Assembly (NCBI RefSeq): GCF_001586775.1
Contig: NZ_LQXS01000003.1
Location: forward strand, 62,001 to 126,000
Direction of reading: 5' to 3'
Length of the DNA stretch: 64,000 nt
DNA from: Sphingobacterium populi
GTDB lineage: Bacteria; Bacteroidota; Bacteroidia; Sphingobacteriales; Sphingobacteriaceae
Below, in pieces: positions 10,133-19,332 of this stretch. The notes under the pieces were generated by a model that saw nothing but the letters and a program-made list of their open reading frames with translations, was not told the origin of the DNA and made no database searches. Position 1 is the first letter of the stretch; each line of letters starts with the position of its first letter. The position numbers and the translations under genes are program-made.

Positions 10133-10993
10133 ATGAAGATTATCGAAAATTTGGATTTGACGGCCTACAATTCTTATCGTGTAGCGTCAAGGTGTAAAAG
10201 GGCTTTTTTTCCAGAAAGTGAAGAGGATATTCGTGACATTTTACAAGAGCATGGAAATGGTTCTATAATTATGTTGGGAAGTGGTCATAACGTGATTCTT
10301 TCCAAGAGCTTTTACGACCAAGATTTTATGGTGTTTAATGGTAATTTTGATTCTGTTAAGCTAATAGATGATCAAACAATACACGCCCAGGCGGGAATCG
10401 ACCTTTTGCAGCTTAGTGAATTCGCTTTGTCTAAATCATTATCAGGAATGGAAATTTTTTACGACATACCAAGTTCATTAGGAGGTGCAATAGTAATGAA
10501 TGCTGGTGCTAATGGAGAAGATATTCATAGTTTAATTTTAAATGCTCGTTACTACGATCCAAATAAAGATGAGTTTATTGAGCTACATTCCGCTGATATA
10601 TCTAGAGGTTATCGAGATAGTTATTTTCAACAGAACCCCCACTTGGTTATTACTGAAGCAACAATTAAACTTTCCAAAGGATCTGCATCGCTTATTAAAA
10701 TGAAAATGCAAACAATAAAAGAGCAACGTTGGGCCAAACAGCCAAAAGACTTTCCAAATGCTGGTAGCGTCTTTAAGCGCCCTGCCGGTTATTTTGTTGG
10801 CGCTATCATGGATGAACTTTCACTGAAAGGTGTTTCGATAGGCGGAGCCAAAGTCTCAGAAAAACACGGCGGCTTTATTGTCAATTACAATAAAGCGAGT
10901 GGAGAAGATATTATGGCACTTATTGAGCACATACAGCAATGTGTTGAAAACAAATATGGCTTCCGATTAAATGTTGAACAGCGAATTATTTAA
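10133..10993 (+). CDS. MurB-like UDP-N-acetylenolpyruvoylglucosamine reductase in a polysaccharide locus
   Basis: FAD-dependent reductase of the MurB family, 286 residues, expected to reduce an enolpyruvyl-UDP-sugar to the lactyl ether. Visible features are the FAD-binding block LGSGHNVILSK, SSLGGAIVMNAGANG, Y160-R161 followed by DS, S212 in NAGSVFK as the proton-donor serine, and E282 in the C-terminal VEQRII. The length and the YRDS block suggest the shorter type II MurB. It lies 20 bases after the MurA-like gene, so the two are probably one transcriptional and metabolic unit. One deviation is His in the usual GGGSN-like glycine loop. Confidence 0.88.
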   Translation: MKIIENLDLTAYNSYRVASRCKRAFFPESEEDIRDILQEHGNGSIIMLGSGHNVILSKSFYDQDFMVFNGNFDSVKLIDDQTIHAQAGIDLLQLSEFALSKSLSGMEIFYDIPSSLGGAIVMNAGANGEDIHSLILNARYYDPNKDEFIELHSADISRGYRDSYFQQNPHLVITEATIKLSKGSASLIKMKMQTIKEQRWAKQPKDFPNAGSVFKRPAGYFVGAIMDELSLKGVSIGGAKVSEKHGGFIVNYNKASGEDIMALIEHIQQCVENKYGFRLNVEQRII

Positions 10994-10996
10994 TTG

Positions 10997-12013
10997 ATGG
11001 AATTACAAAAACCTAAGGTAAGTATTATTTCAGGATATTATAATCGTGAAGATTATGTTCAAGAGTCCATTCAAAGTTTACTTGACCAAACATTTACTGA
11101 TTTCGAAATTATTATTTTTGATGATTGTTCAACAGACTCGACTCGTCAAAAATTAAGGAGGTTGGCTGCGACTGATAGTAGGATTGTACTCATCTTGCAT
11201 GAACAGAATCAAGGTTTTGTTAATGGAATAATTGATGCAGTAGCAATTGCGAAAGGTGACTATATTGCGATCCATGGTTCAGGAGATTTTTCTCTTCCTG
11301 AACGTATTGAAAAGCAGGTGGAAGTGTTGGATCAATCTGGAAGTATTGGTTTGGTTGGTTGTTATGTTGAAAATATCGAACTTAATATGGGTTTTGAGCG
11401 TGTTACATTATGGAAGCATGATGTAACAGGCAAATGCATCGATCTTTTAAACAAACAAAATTTGTTTACCCACGGAGAAGTTATGTTTAAGCGTGCTTTA
11501 TATAACCAAGCAGGAGGGTATCGCTCCTTCTTTAAGTTTACTCAAGACTACGACTTATGGACCAGAATGGCCATACATAGTGAATTTTTCACTATTCCTG
11601 AGGTACTATACCGTCGGTATTTGCGGAGAGACGGTGCATCAGTTGTTCCTGAGAAACGATTGCTACAATCCTTGCTAGCTGTGATTGTGAGGCAAAATAT
11701 CCGTTTCATAAAAAAGGGCAAACCCGATTTAGTCGATGAGTATGGTAATCAGGCCATTGATTATATTACTGAAATTCCAAAGAAATCAGCCGAACTTCTA
11801 ACTAATAGAACATTGGAAGTTTTGATAGAGAAAGGGAAAAAATCTGTTTTAGCTAGACGTGTCATATTTTTATTTTCCAAGCAGAGAGACTATCTGTTTT
11901 TGGGAGTATTGCTTAGAACACTTGTTTTGTTGCCGCAGAGTTTTATTGAAAGATTGGCAAAAAATTCAGTGTTTAAATATATTTTATCAGTTACAATTTA
12001 TAAGTTGCCGTAA
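10997..12013 (+). CDS. family 2 glycosyltransferase
   Basis: Cytoplasmic or membrane-associated transferase of the GT-A fold, 338 residues. The N-terminus shows VSIISGYYNREDYVQESI and FDDCSTDST, typical of GT2 enzymes, then ITEIP and a hydrophobic C-terminal helix. The usual DxD is replaced by HGSGD near residue 95. I chose the ATG at 10997 instead of the TTG one codon earlier. It starts 3 bases after the murB-like stop codon, so it may be the enzyme that uses the lactyl sugar. Donor and acceptor cannot be read from sequence. Confidence 0.85.
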   Translation: MELQKPKVSIISGYYNREDYVQESIQSLLDQTFTDFEIIIFDDCSTDSTRQKLRRLAATDSRIVLILHEQNQGFVNGIIDAVAIAKGDYIAIHGSGDFSLPERIEKQVEVLDQSGSIGLVGCYVENIELNMGFERVTLWKHDVTGKCIDLLNKQNLFTHGEVMFKRALYNQAGGYRSFFKFTQDYDLWTRMAIHSEFFTIPEVLYRRYLRRDGASVVPEKRLLQSLLAVIVRQNIRFIKKGKPDLVDEYGNQAIDYITEIPKKSAELLTNRTLEVLIEKGKKSVLARRVIFLFSKQRDYLFLGVLLRTLVLLPQSFIERLAKNSVFKYILSVTIYKLP

Positions 12014-12032
12014 CAGGTGTTATCATCATCAT

Positions 12033-13046
12033 ATGAAGGTTTCGATAATTATACCGAATTACAATCATGCAAAATATTTGAAACAGCGTATTGATGCAGT
12101 TTTAAACCAAACATTCGACGATTATGAAGTCATTATACTGGACGATTGTTCCACTGATGACAGTAGGGCAATTATAGAGGAATATAGACAACACGATAAA
12201 GTTTCTTCTATTATCTTCAATGAAACGAACAGTGGTGGGGTATTCCGACAGTGGATAAGAGGATTAAGTCTGGCGTCGGGTCAATATGTTTGGATAGCAG
12301 AAAGTGATGATTGTACAGATCCTTATTTTCTTGAAAAAACACTCCAAATTATGGAGGCAGATCCTAATCTCAAAATGGTTTTTACAGATAGTTATATTAT
12401 TAATGAGGATAATCATATAATCGATAGAAATAGTCTGGATAAAGAGAGCGCTTTTAATGCATTAAAAAAAGATAATTATATTATTAACTCAGATAATCTG
12501 ACACGTTACCTTTTTTTAGATATGATTATTACGAATGCAAGTAGTGCACTTATCGATAAAGCTGCCCTCCTTAAAATAGATTCGGACATTCTCAAAACTT
12601 TTAAAAATACAGGCGATCGCTTTGTTTATATAGGAATTGCACAGTATTACGGCATACGATTCCTTGATGAACCACTTAACTACATGCGCTCACATAGCGG
12701 GAATACTACAAAGATGAGTTTGAAAAATGGAAATATTTTTCGAGATCGATTAGAAGTATTCTCATACTACTTAGATGGTGTCACGTTAAATGACGAAGCT
12801 AAGCTAAACTTGCGCACATTTTTTGAGCAAAGCTACTTCGATTTTGTGGATTTTTGTGATTTTACAAAATTGGATCTTCTCCAAAAGCGCCTTAAAGACA
12901 AGAAAATTATTACAATCTTTCAGTACACTTTATACAATATGTATAATAGTACGTTCAATCATTTTTTGAAGAAGCAGAGCTTAATCATAAGGAGGACGTG
13001 TCAGTTTTTGCAAAGAAAATTATCGCTTGGACGTAATCCGATTTAA
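12033..13046 (+). CDS. family 2 glycosyltransferase
   Basis: GT-A-fold transferase of 337 residues beginning VSIIIPNYNHAKYLKQRI with DDCSTDDS and the metal-binding stretch ESDD. I chose the ATG at 12033 because the family's conserved N-terminus begins two residues later; an in-frame extension back to 11859 would overlap the previous gene and adds unrelated residues. It belongs to a run of glycosyltransferases that build the first repeat unit. Confidence 0.86.
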   Translation: MKVSIIIPNYNHAKYLKQRIDAVLNQTFDDYEVIILDDCSTDDSRAIIEEYRQHDKVSSIIFNETNSGGVFRQWIRGLSLASGQYVWIAESDDCTDPYFLEKTLQIMEADPNLKMVFTDSYIINEDNHIIDRNSLDKESAFNALKKDNYIINSDNLTRYLFLDMIITNASSALIDKAALLKIDSDILKTFKNTGDRFVYIGIAQYYGIRFLDEPLNYMRSHSGNTTKMSLKNGNIFRDRLEVFSYYLDGVTLNDEAKLNLRTFFEQSYFDFVDFCDFTKLDLLQKRLKDKKIITIFQYTLYNMYNSTFNHFLKKQSLIIRRTCQFLQRKLSLGRNPI

Positions 13047-13067
13047 TAAACATAGATACTAGTAAAC

Positions 13068-13988
13068 ATGCTATTTTCAATTTTAATCGCAAATTACAAT
13101 AACTCTTTATACATCGAAGAAGCATTGAAAAGCGTCTATGCACAAACTTACCAGAATTGGGAAGTTATTATTGTTGATGATGCTTCTACCGATAATTCTT
13201 TAGAGATTGTAAAACCGTATTTAGACGATTCTCGAATCAAGCTTTTTAGAAACGATAAGAATCGAGGTTGTGGCTATACTAAAATGCGGTGTGCTGAGCA
13301 AGCCATTGGTACTTATTGCGGTTTTCTTGATCCTGATGATTCATTGACGATAGATGCTCTGCAAGTAATGGTAGATGCTTTTCGGAAATTTCCCGCTGCA
13401 TCGATGATTAACTCTAAAAATGTTTTTTGTGATGAGAATATGAATGTTATCGAAGTAAATCCGTATTCTCAAGATGTACATGATAAGGGTTCTTATCTTT
13501 TGTATGAAGGTTTAGGAGTGACACATTTTGCAGTGTATAGAAATGAATTATATAGACAAACTGTTGGATTATCTCCGGAGTTTACAAAGGCTGTAGATCA
13601 AGACTTGTTCTATCTTTTGGATGATATGGGTACAATTTTCTTTGTAGATAAGGTGCTATATAATTACCGTATTCACAGTGGCGGCATTTCAACTTTCTCA
13701 AATGCTATGCCAGCGCTTTATCAACATTATCGTGTAAAAAAGAAAGCTGCTTTACGAAGACTGACTGACAAAAAATTTACGGAGCAATTTAAAAATTTGA
13801 GAACGTTGCTGTATAAGTGTGATTTTCACATGGCGATGCTTGAAAAGAGATATTTTAAAGCATCCAAATTTTTGCTAATCTATACATTTAATGGTGGAAG
13901 TAAAGAAGTTTTTGCTATGATTGTAAGACTTTTTCGTCATCCAAGCAGGGTGATAAATTCTATTTTTAATGTCTATAAAGTAAAATGA
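13068..13988 (+). CDS. family 2 glycosyltransferase
   Basis: GT-A-fold transferase of 306 residues. It starts FSILIANYNNSLYIEEAL, has VDDASTDNS as the nucleotide-binding acidic block and LDPDDSL as the DxD-like metal site. Its stop codon overlaps the start of the GH16 lipoprotein by four bases (ATGA), so the two are translationally coupled. Sugar specificity is unknown. Confidence 0.87.
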   Translation: MLFSILIANYNNSLYIEEALKSVYAQTYQNWEVIIVDDASTDNSLEIVKPYLDDSRIKLFRNDKNRGCGYTKMRCAEQAIGTYCGFLDPDDSLTIDALQVMVDAFRKFPAASMINSKNVFCDENMNVIEVNPYSQDVHDKGSYLLYEGLGVTHFAVYRNELYRQTVGLSPEFTKAVDQDLFYLLDDMGTIFFVDKVLYNYRIHSGGISTFSNAMPALYQHYRVKKKAALRRLTDKKFTEQFKNLRTLLYKCDFHMAMLEKRYFKASKFLLIYTFNGGSKEVFAMIVRLFRHPSRVINSIFNVYKVK

Positions 13989-14788
13989 TTCCAGCTGTTA
14001 ACCTCACCAATTTTATATTGGTTTTGTCGTGCTTCTTTTTGTTGATGGCCTGTAGAAAGCCAGATCTTAATATTGAAGGCTTACCTACTGTCGTATTGCC
14101 ACCACAAGGCTACACACTTGCTTGGGAGGATGAATTTGATAAAGCACTTCTTGATTCCACAAAGTGGTCATTCAGGCAGTTGGGTAGGCGTAGAAGTGGA
14201 TTTAATACAAGGGAATGTATTATACCCAACGAAGAGCGCGGGACATTAACAATTCGTACTTTCTTGAGGAACGATTCAATATTTACGGGTATGATTGGCA
14301 CGCAAGAAAAATTCGAACAACAATATGGGTATTTTGAATGCAGTGCTCGCATAAGCCAAATAGCCTACGGATATTGGGCAGCTTTTTGGCTGCAATCTCC
14401 AGATATTGGTAAAACTCTCAATCCAGAAGTAGACGGTGTTGAAATAGACATTATGGAATTTGTACACGGTTATCCTTATCAAGTTAGTCAAGCGATTCAT
14501 TGGAATGGATACGCACAGAATCACATGATGTCTAGCAATAATATATTATCAGACTCGAGGTTTGATGGTGCTCAATACCATCTCTATTCGATGGAGTGGA
14601 CTCCAGATTACTATCGCTTTTTTGTTGATCGAAGGATGGTTTGGGAAGTTCGAGGACCAATTTCACATAGAGAACAATATATGATTCTTAGCTGTGAAGT
14701 TGGAGATAGATTACCCTTCATCAACACATTCGGGAATACTCCTGTAGATTTCGAGATTGATTACGTGCGTGTTTATAAAAAAGAGTAG
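13985..14788 (+). CDS. GH16-family glycoside hydrolase/transglycosylase lipoprotein
   Basis: A 267-residue exported protein with an N-terminal lipobox LLMAC (Cys23) and a laminarinase-type GH16 domain beginning YTLAWEDEFD. The catalytic motif EIDIME gives E153, D155 and E158, the nucleophile/helper/acid-base set of the family. Members cleave or transglycosylate beta-1,3/1,4-glucans and galactans. Being encoded between polysaccharide glycosyltransferases and overlapping one by ATGA suggests that it trims, releases or remodels the polymer made by this locus; that role is inference. The substrate is unknown. Confidence 0.88.
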   Translation: MIPAVNLTNFILVLSCFFLLMACRKPDLNIEGLPTVVLPPQGYTLAWEDEFDKALLDSTKWSFRQLGRRRSGFNTRECIIPNEERGTLTIRTFLRNDSIFTGMIGTQEKFEQQYGYFECSARISQIAYGYWAAFWLQSPDIGKTLNPEVDGVEIDIMEFVHGYPYQVSQAIHWNGYAQNHMMSSNNILSDSRFDGAQYHLYSMEWTPDYYRFFVDRRMVWEVRGPISHREQYMILSCEVGDRLPFINTFGNTPVDFEIDYVRVYKKE

Positions 14789-14790
14789 TG

Positions 14791-15841
14791 ATGGAAATAA
14801 TGCCAATTAATTTTTTTTTTTTCAATTATTGTACCGATATATAATGTCGAGAAATATCTCTATAGGTGTGTCGACTCGCTACAGTCGCAGATTTTTAAAG
14901 ACTTTGAAGTTGTTTTTATCAATGATGGTTCCACAGATGGAAGTTTAATACAGTTAAAGAATCAGCTTGAAAGCGTTTCGTTTCAATATCAACTCATAGA
15001 GCAATCCAATCAAGGATTAAGTGCTGCGCGAAATGTCGGCTTTACTCATACATCTGGAAAATTTATACTCTTTTTAGATAGTGACGACTATCTGCAACCA
15101 GATGCACTTTCATACTTGTTTGATAAGTTGCAAAGTTATTCTAATATTGATTACATGGCATTCGCCAGAAATTATGTCGACGAAGCGTACAAGCCGATTC
15201 AGCGTAGTTTTGTCAAATACGAATTTGAGGAAGAAGAAAAAATTTTTAAACATCATGAAGTATTACACAGTCTGCTGAGCTTTCGCAATATATCTTTTAC
15301 AGTGATTGACAAAGTTTTTGCGCGTGATTTCTTAGTGCAATTTTCTCCATTCATATTTAAGGTAGGTGTAAACTTTGAAGATCATATATTTACTTTTTTT
15401 ACTACAAAAAATGTTAACCAGGTTTTGGTAAGTAGGAGGCCACTCTTAAATTATTTGGTAAGAAGTACATCTATAATGCGGACGGCAGATCAAAAGATGG
15501 TTAATAATTATATAATCATGTTGAGAGAGTTTATAGAAAACATGAGGTTATACACGAATCGAAGTAGTGAAAACCGATTAATTTTACAACATGTTCTAGT
15601 ACAAGTTGCCTCTTTCTATAAGGCGCTTTACGATGTGAAAACGCTGAATGCAAAGGATTATCAAAAGTTATCCAATTCATTTAAACAGAAACTAATTGAA
15701 TATAAACTTTGGGGAGCGATTAATAGTAATTTTAGTGTCTTAAAAAACATTACAGCGTTATACATCAGAAGCCCACTCAGCTCTTATCAACTTTTCAATA
15801 ATTTATTTTTTAAGATTTTGTCCTTTTTAGGAAAGGGTTAA
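14791..15841 (+). pseudogene. family 2 glycosyltransferase with a 12-T tract that puts the start out of frame (possible phase-variable gene)
   Basis: The GT2 body reads SIIVPIYNVEKYLYRCVDSL, NDGSTDGS and LDSDDYL (DxD) from about 14822 to 15841. Candidate ATG codons at 14791 and 14800 precede a run of 12 T (14811-14822), which leaves them one base out of frame with the body. A run of 11 or 14 T would give a normal enzyme of about 349 residues. The frame of the body has a stop at 14798-14800 and no ATG, GTG or TTG before its conserved N-terminal strand. The tract sits in codons 4-8 after the second ATG, a classic place for slipped-strand switching. A sequencing indel is equally possible. Confidence 0.8.
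14811..14822 (+). repeat. 12-T homopolymer tract just after a glycosyltransferase start codon
   Basis: Twelve consecutive T, the longest single-base run I noticed in the window. It lies inside codons following ATG 14800 and its length decides whether the glycosyltransferase is read in frame: 11 or 14 T is in frame, 12 is out. Family members normally need only about five T here (Asn-Phe-Ser), so the run looks expanded. Confidence 0.85.
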
Positions 15842-15851
15842 TTTTTTCAGT

Positions 15852-16979
15852 ATGGAGAAAAGAGGAAAGAGTACGCTGGGGAAGCAGAAAGAGGAGAAAA
15901 AACATGTGTTATTCGTCATTACCGGATTGCGGATGGGCGGAGCCGAGATGCAGTGTTTGTTGTTAACAAAAGCGTTGATCGAAAGAGACTATAGTGTTAG
16001 TGTTGCTGTGATGGAGCCCAATGGAATTCTGATTCCTGAATTTAAACGATGTGGATCAAAAGTTTATGAACTAGGGGGTAAAAGTAAAGCTTCACTTATA
16101 AACGGACTATTAAAGTTAATTAGGATCATTTATAGAGAAAAACCAGACGTAGTGCATAGTCACATGATTCATGCAAATTTCTTTACTCGATTTGCTCGTA
16201 TTTTTTGTCCAATTAAAAAATTAATTTGCACTGCCCACAATATATCTGAGGGCGGACGAGCTATGATGAATGTGTATCATTACACTGATTTTCTTTCTGA
16301 TGCGAATACAAATGTTAGTAAAGAAGCTCTGGAAGAGTATATTAAGAGAGGATATTTTAGTAAAAAAAAGGCAGTTCTTATCACCAATGCTATTGACACT
16401 ACGTACTTTCGTTATGATCCATTTGGCAGAGAATCCATCAGAAAAGAGTTGGAACTAGACGCTAATAAATTTGTTTTTTTAGCGGTTGGTAGATTACACG
16501 ATCAAAAGGACTACCCTAATTTACTGTATGCTTACAAGAAAATTGTAGAAGATAATGAAAAAGTACACTTATTAATAGTAGGTATAGGGGATAAGCGAGA
16601 AGAGATAGAAAATCTTATTACTAGTTTAGATCTTTGTGCACATATAAGTATGCTGGGTATACGTACAGATATACCAAAAGTTATGAGTGCTTCAGATTGC
16701 TTTGTGCTTTCCTCTGCATACGAGGGCTTCGGCCTTGTCGTTGCCGAAGCACTTTCGTGTGAACTCTCTGTCGTCGCAACAGATGCGGGAGGAGTAAAGG
16801 AAGTACTGGGTGGACATGGTAAATTGATTCCAACAAGAGATACCGAATCCCTTTACAAAGTTATGAGCGAATCATTGAACGAAAAACGCGTAAGCAACAC
16901 TTCGGGTCGAGACTATATTGTGCAACGTTATGATATACAACGCTTAATTAAAAAGTGGTTAGATTTGTATGGAATTTAA
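15852..16979 (+). CDS. family 4 glycosyltransferase
   Basis: GT-B-fold transferase of 375 residues. The N-terminal domain has VLFVITGLRMGGAEMQ, the glycine-rich acceptor loop, and the C-terminal domain has VGRLHDQKDYPNL and SAYEGFGLVVAEALS, the E-x7-E motif that binds the nucleotide-sugar donor. It is a retaining enzyme by family. It starts 10 bases after the frameshifted glycosyltransferase and 4 bases separate it from the polymerase-like gene. Confidence 0.9.
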   Translation: MEKRGKSTLGKQKEEKKHVLFVITGLRMGGAEMQCLLLTKALIERDYSVSVAVMEPNGILIPEFKRCGSKVYELGGKSKASLINGLLKLIRIIYREKPDVVHSHMIHANFFTRFARIFCPIKKLICTAHNISEGGRAMMNVYHYTDFLSDANTNVSKEALEEYIKRGYFSKKKAVLITNAIDTTYFRYDPFGRESIRKELELDANKFVFLAVGRLHDQKDYPNLLYAYKKIVEDNEKVHLLIVGIGDKREEIENLITSLDLCAHISMLGIRTDIPKVMSASDCFVLSSAYEGFGLVVAEALSCELSVVATDAGGVKEVLGGHGKLIPTRDTESLYKVMSESLNEKRVSNTSGRDYIVQRYDIQRLIKKWLDLYGI

Positions 16980-16983
16980 TTAA

Positions 16984-18069
16984 ATGGCATTTAGGAAATT
17001 TTGGATATCTTATTTTTCTGTTAAAGTATTTTACCTTTTTTTTGCTTTCTTTGTTTACGGTAAGCTTACGACATTGGGAGATACGTCGTCCTATTTAAAC
17101 AAGGGCATCTCGTTCGGTTTAGAAGTTTTTTTTTCGTCTACTTCCATGATGTTTTTCCTGGGTGGCATATTTAAAACGATCTTCTTTATTGATGTGTTGG
17201 CTAGTATACCCCTTATGTTACTATCGTTTTATGGTATTTATTACGCTGTAGATCGCTTAAATCTTTATCGATATCCCATTCTGCTTTTCGTAGGATTATC
17301 ATTGCCAAATTTTGCTGTATGGACCAGTATACATTCTAAAGAGGCGGTTGCTTGTTTCTTCTGCGGCGTATTAGCTGTTATGATTATCCGTTTCCTAAAT
17401 GAAGATTTTAAAATCCGATTTATATATTTAATCGCACTTTACTTCTGTCTTTTATTTAAGCCTCAGTATCTTTTGTTTATTGCTCAAGCATTGGTTTTTT
17501 TACGACTAATTGCATTCTTTAAAATGGGTCCTACTGCCACATTTTTGTTAGGCGTAATTATGTTTACATTAAATCTTGTAGGCGTGTATTTGTTGCGAGA
17601 TTTGATTGATACCTTGGCACAAGGGATGTATCTACACTTTACATATAAGGATCCAGAAATGGCTAAAAGTACACGATCGGCTGATCCTTGGTTAGAGCAA
17701 TATGGTTTTTTTAAACAAGCACCATACGGTATGTTTATTGCATTTTGGGGTCCAACTGTGAAAGAGATGGTATCCAAACCAGTACAACTGATTGCAGGAA
17801 TAGAAAGTGGTTTCTTACTTTTGCTTTTCATGCTCTTATGTTACAAACGTTTGACATATTTTCTGAACAAAGGACTTTTTAATCCCCGTATCTATTTTGC
17901 TTTGGGTATCATTATTGTAGGTATTTTATTCGTGCATTACCCATTTGGTTTTTTAAATCCTGGGTCGGGAATACGATATAGAGCTAACTTCTATCTGTTA
18001 TTCCTTTTAATGCTTTTCTATTTGTTTGATATGAATGCCATATCTCGAATAATTAAAAATAAAATATAA
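16984..18069 (+). CDS. putative oligosaccharide repeat-unit polymerase (Wzy-like membrane protein)
   Basis: A 361-residue polytopic membrane protein with about nine to ten hydrophobic segments and a larger loop near residues 210-250 (DLIDTLAQGMYLHF to WLEQYGFFKQAP). Wzy polymerases have little sequence conservation, so the call rests on topology and on position: this first system has a flippase and a Wzz but no other polymerase candidate. It is very AT-rich, as usual for repeat-unit-specific genes. A T9 run at 17106-17114 is intact in frame. Confidence 0.7.
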   Translation: MAFRKFWISYFSVKVFYLFFAFFVYGKLTTLGDTSSYLNKGISFGLEVFFSSTSMMFFLGGIFKTIFFIDVLASIPLMLLSFYGIYYAVDRLNLYRYPILLFVGLSLPNFAVWTSIHSKEAVACFFCGVLAVMIIRFLNEDFKIRFIYLIALYFCLLFKPQYLLFIAQALVFLRLIAFFKMGPTATFLLGVIMFTLNLVGVYLLRDLIDTLAQGMYLHFTYKDPEMAKSTRSADPWLEQYGFFKQAPYGMFIAFWGPTVKEMVSKPVQLIAGIESGFLLLLFMLLCYKRLTYFLNKGLFNPRIYFALGIIIVGILFVHYPFGFLNPGSGIRYRANFYLLFLLMLFYLFDMNAISRIIKNKI

Positions 18070-18076
18070 CTTGACA

Positions 18077-19294
18077 ATGAAGAGAAACTTACTGACACTA
18101 CTATTGGTATTAATCAATTTGATGGCAATCGCCGTACAGAAGTATAAAAGCGATGCTGAAGAGCTAAATCAACTTATATCTGTTGCAGTTAAAAATCAAA
18201 CACCTGTGAACCTTGAAAGAGGTAGGACCTACAAAGTAGATAAAGCAATTCAAAAAGTTGTATTATCCGCAGGTCAGAAATTAACGATTAATGGCAATGG
18301 TTCAAAAATTGATTTCCTCGCAAATTCTGGAAAACAATTGTCATATCTTTTCCACATTCAATCCAAAGAGTATAACGCCAAAGCAGTTTTCAGTATTAAC
18401 AATGTTACCATTGATGGATCGCAAAATCCAGTGCAATTTGATAGTAAGAGTTATTCAAAATTGATTTTAGCAGTGCCAATTTTTACGGAGCGAATTGGCG
18501 AAGTGAATTTAGATGCGATAAATATGTCAAACATCTATGGTGCAGGAGCAAGAATTAATGTTTTTGGGAAGTTTTCAGCCAATAATTTGAAGTTCAATAG
18601 AGTCGGCGGTAAATGGTATAAAACGGACGATTTTGATGCGTTTGGTGACGCTATTTATTTAGCATATGCTCGAGATAATGCGGTGGCAATAATTAAAAAT
18701 AGCCACCTGGAGGGGTATCCAGCATCACCAAATCTTGGTGGTTGGAAAGAGAATCTTTCACGTTGTGGCATCGTAGCAGAATATAACAAAACGAATTTGC
18801 TTACACTTACGGTAGAAAATACTGAAATGGTGGGTTATCATAGATCTATTCATATAGAGGAGTCGAAGACAGCATTGGATGTGAATAATTCTACCTTTGA
18901 ACGTTTTGGTAGCGCCGTTTTCGTCTATGGTTTTGCAGCAAAAGATGTTTATATAAAAAACTCGAAGTTCATTAATAATGTGGATTCATTTTTTGGGGGA
19001 GCTAAAGGAATTGTCACGGCGTATGCTAATAATAACAAAGGATTTGTAACCAATTGCAAAATACAGTCGAACACCTTTTTTCGGAATAACGAAATAACCG
19101 TCGTTTATAAAAATTCTGACTTTCAATTCACCAAATACAGTAAACCAAATCGTTCTTCGAGTTTCGAAAATTGTAATTTTAGTACGACGGCGAATCTTGC
19201 ATCTGATTTTGGTAAAATGGATGCTCATTCCAAAAGGTCCTCGACCATGAAGCATAATATTATTAAGGGTGTGATAGATGCAATCTTTAAATAG
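18077..19294 (+). CDS. secreted right-handed beta-helix protein (pectate-lyase-like)
   Basis: A 405-residue protein with a signal peptide (MKRNLLTLLLVLINLMAIAV) and a body of repeating short beta-strand units such as LTINGNGSKIDF, INNVTIDGSQN, AIIKNSHLEG, LTVENTEMVG and VYIKNSKFINN, with Asn/Ser ladders typical of parallel beta-helix polysaccharide lyases and epimerases. No catalytic set can be assigned. I chose the ATG at 18077 over the TTG at 18071 because the signal peptide starts there. Sitting between the polymerase and a glycosyltransferase, it may cleave, epimerise or bind the polymer. Confidence 0.75.
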   Translation: MKRNLLTLLLVLINLMAIAVQKYKSDAEELNQLISVAVKNQTPVNLERGRTYKVDKAIQKVVLSAGQKLTINGNGSKIDFLANSGKQLSYLFHIQSKEYNAKAVFSINNVTIDGSQNPVQFDSKSYSKLILAVPIFTERIGEVNLDAINMSNIYGAGARINVFGKFSANNLKFNRVGGKWYKTDDFDAFGDAIYLAYARDNAVAIIKNSHLEGYPASPNLGGWKENLSRCGIVAEYNKTNLLTLTVENTEMVGYHRSIHIEESKTALDVNNSTFERFGSAVFVYGFAAKDVYIKNSKFINNVDSFFGGAKGIVTAYANNNKGFVTNCKIQSNTFFRNNEITVVYKNSDFQFTKYSKPNRSSSFENCNFSTTANLASDFGKMDAHSKRSSTMKHNIIKGVIDAIFK

Positions 19295-19332
19295 TTCTTT
19301 AATATAGGTTCTGCTACAATATAAATAGTTAC

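Noticed and set aside
11859-12032. N-terminal extension of the glycosyltransferase that starts at 12033
   Set aside because: It overlaps the previous glycosyltransferase by 155 bases and precedes the normal GT2 N-terminus; it contains residues unlike any family member.
17106-17114. T9 run as another frame-switch site
   Set aside because: The Wzy-like gene reads through it in frame with normal membrane segments, so there is no sign of a switch in this sequence.
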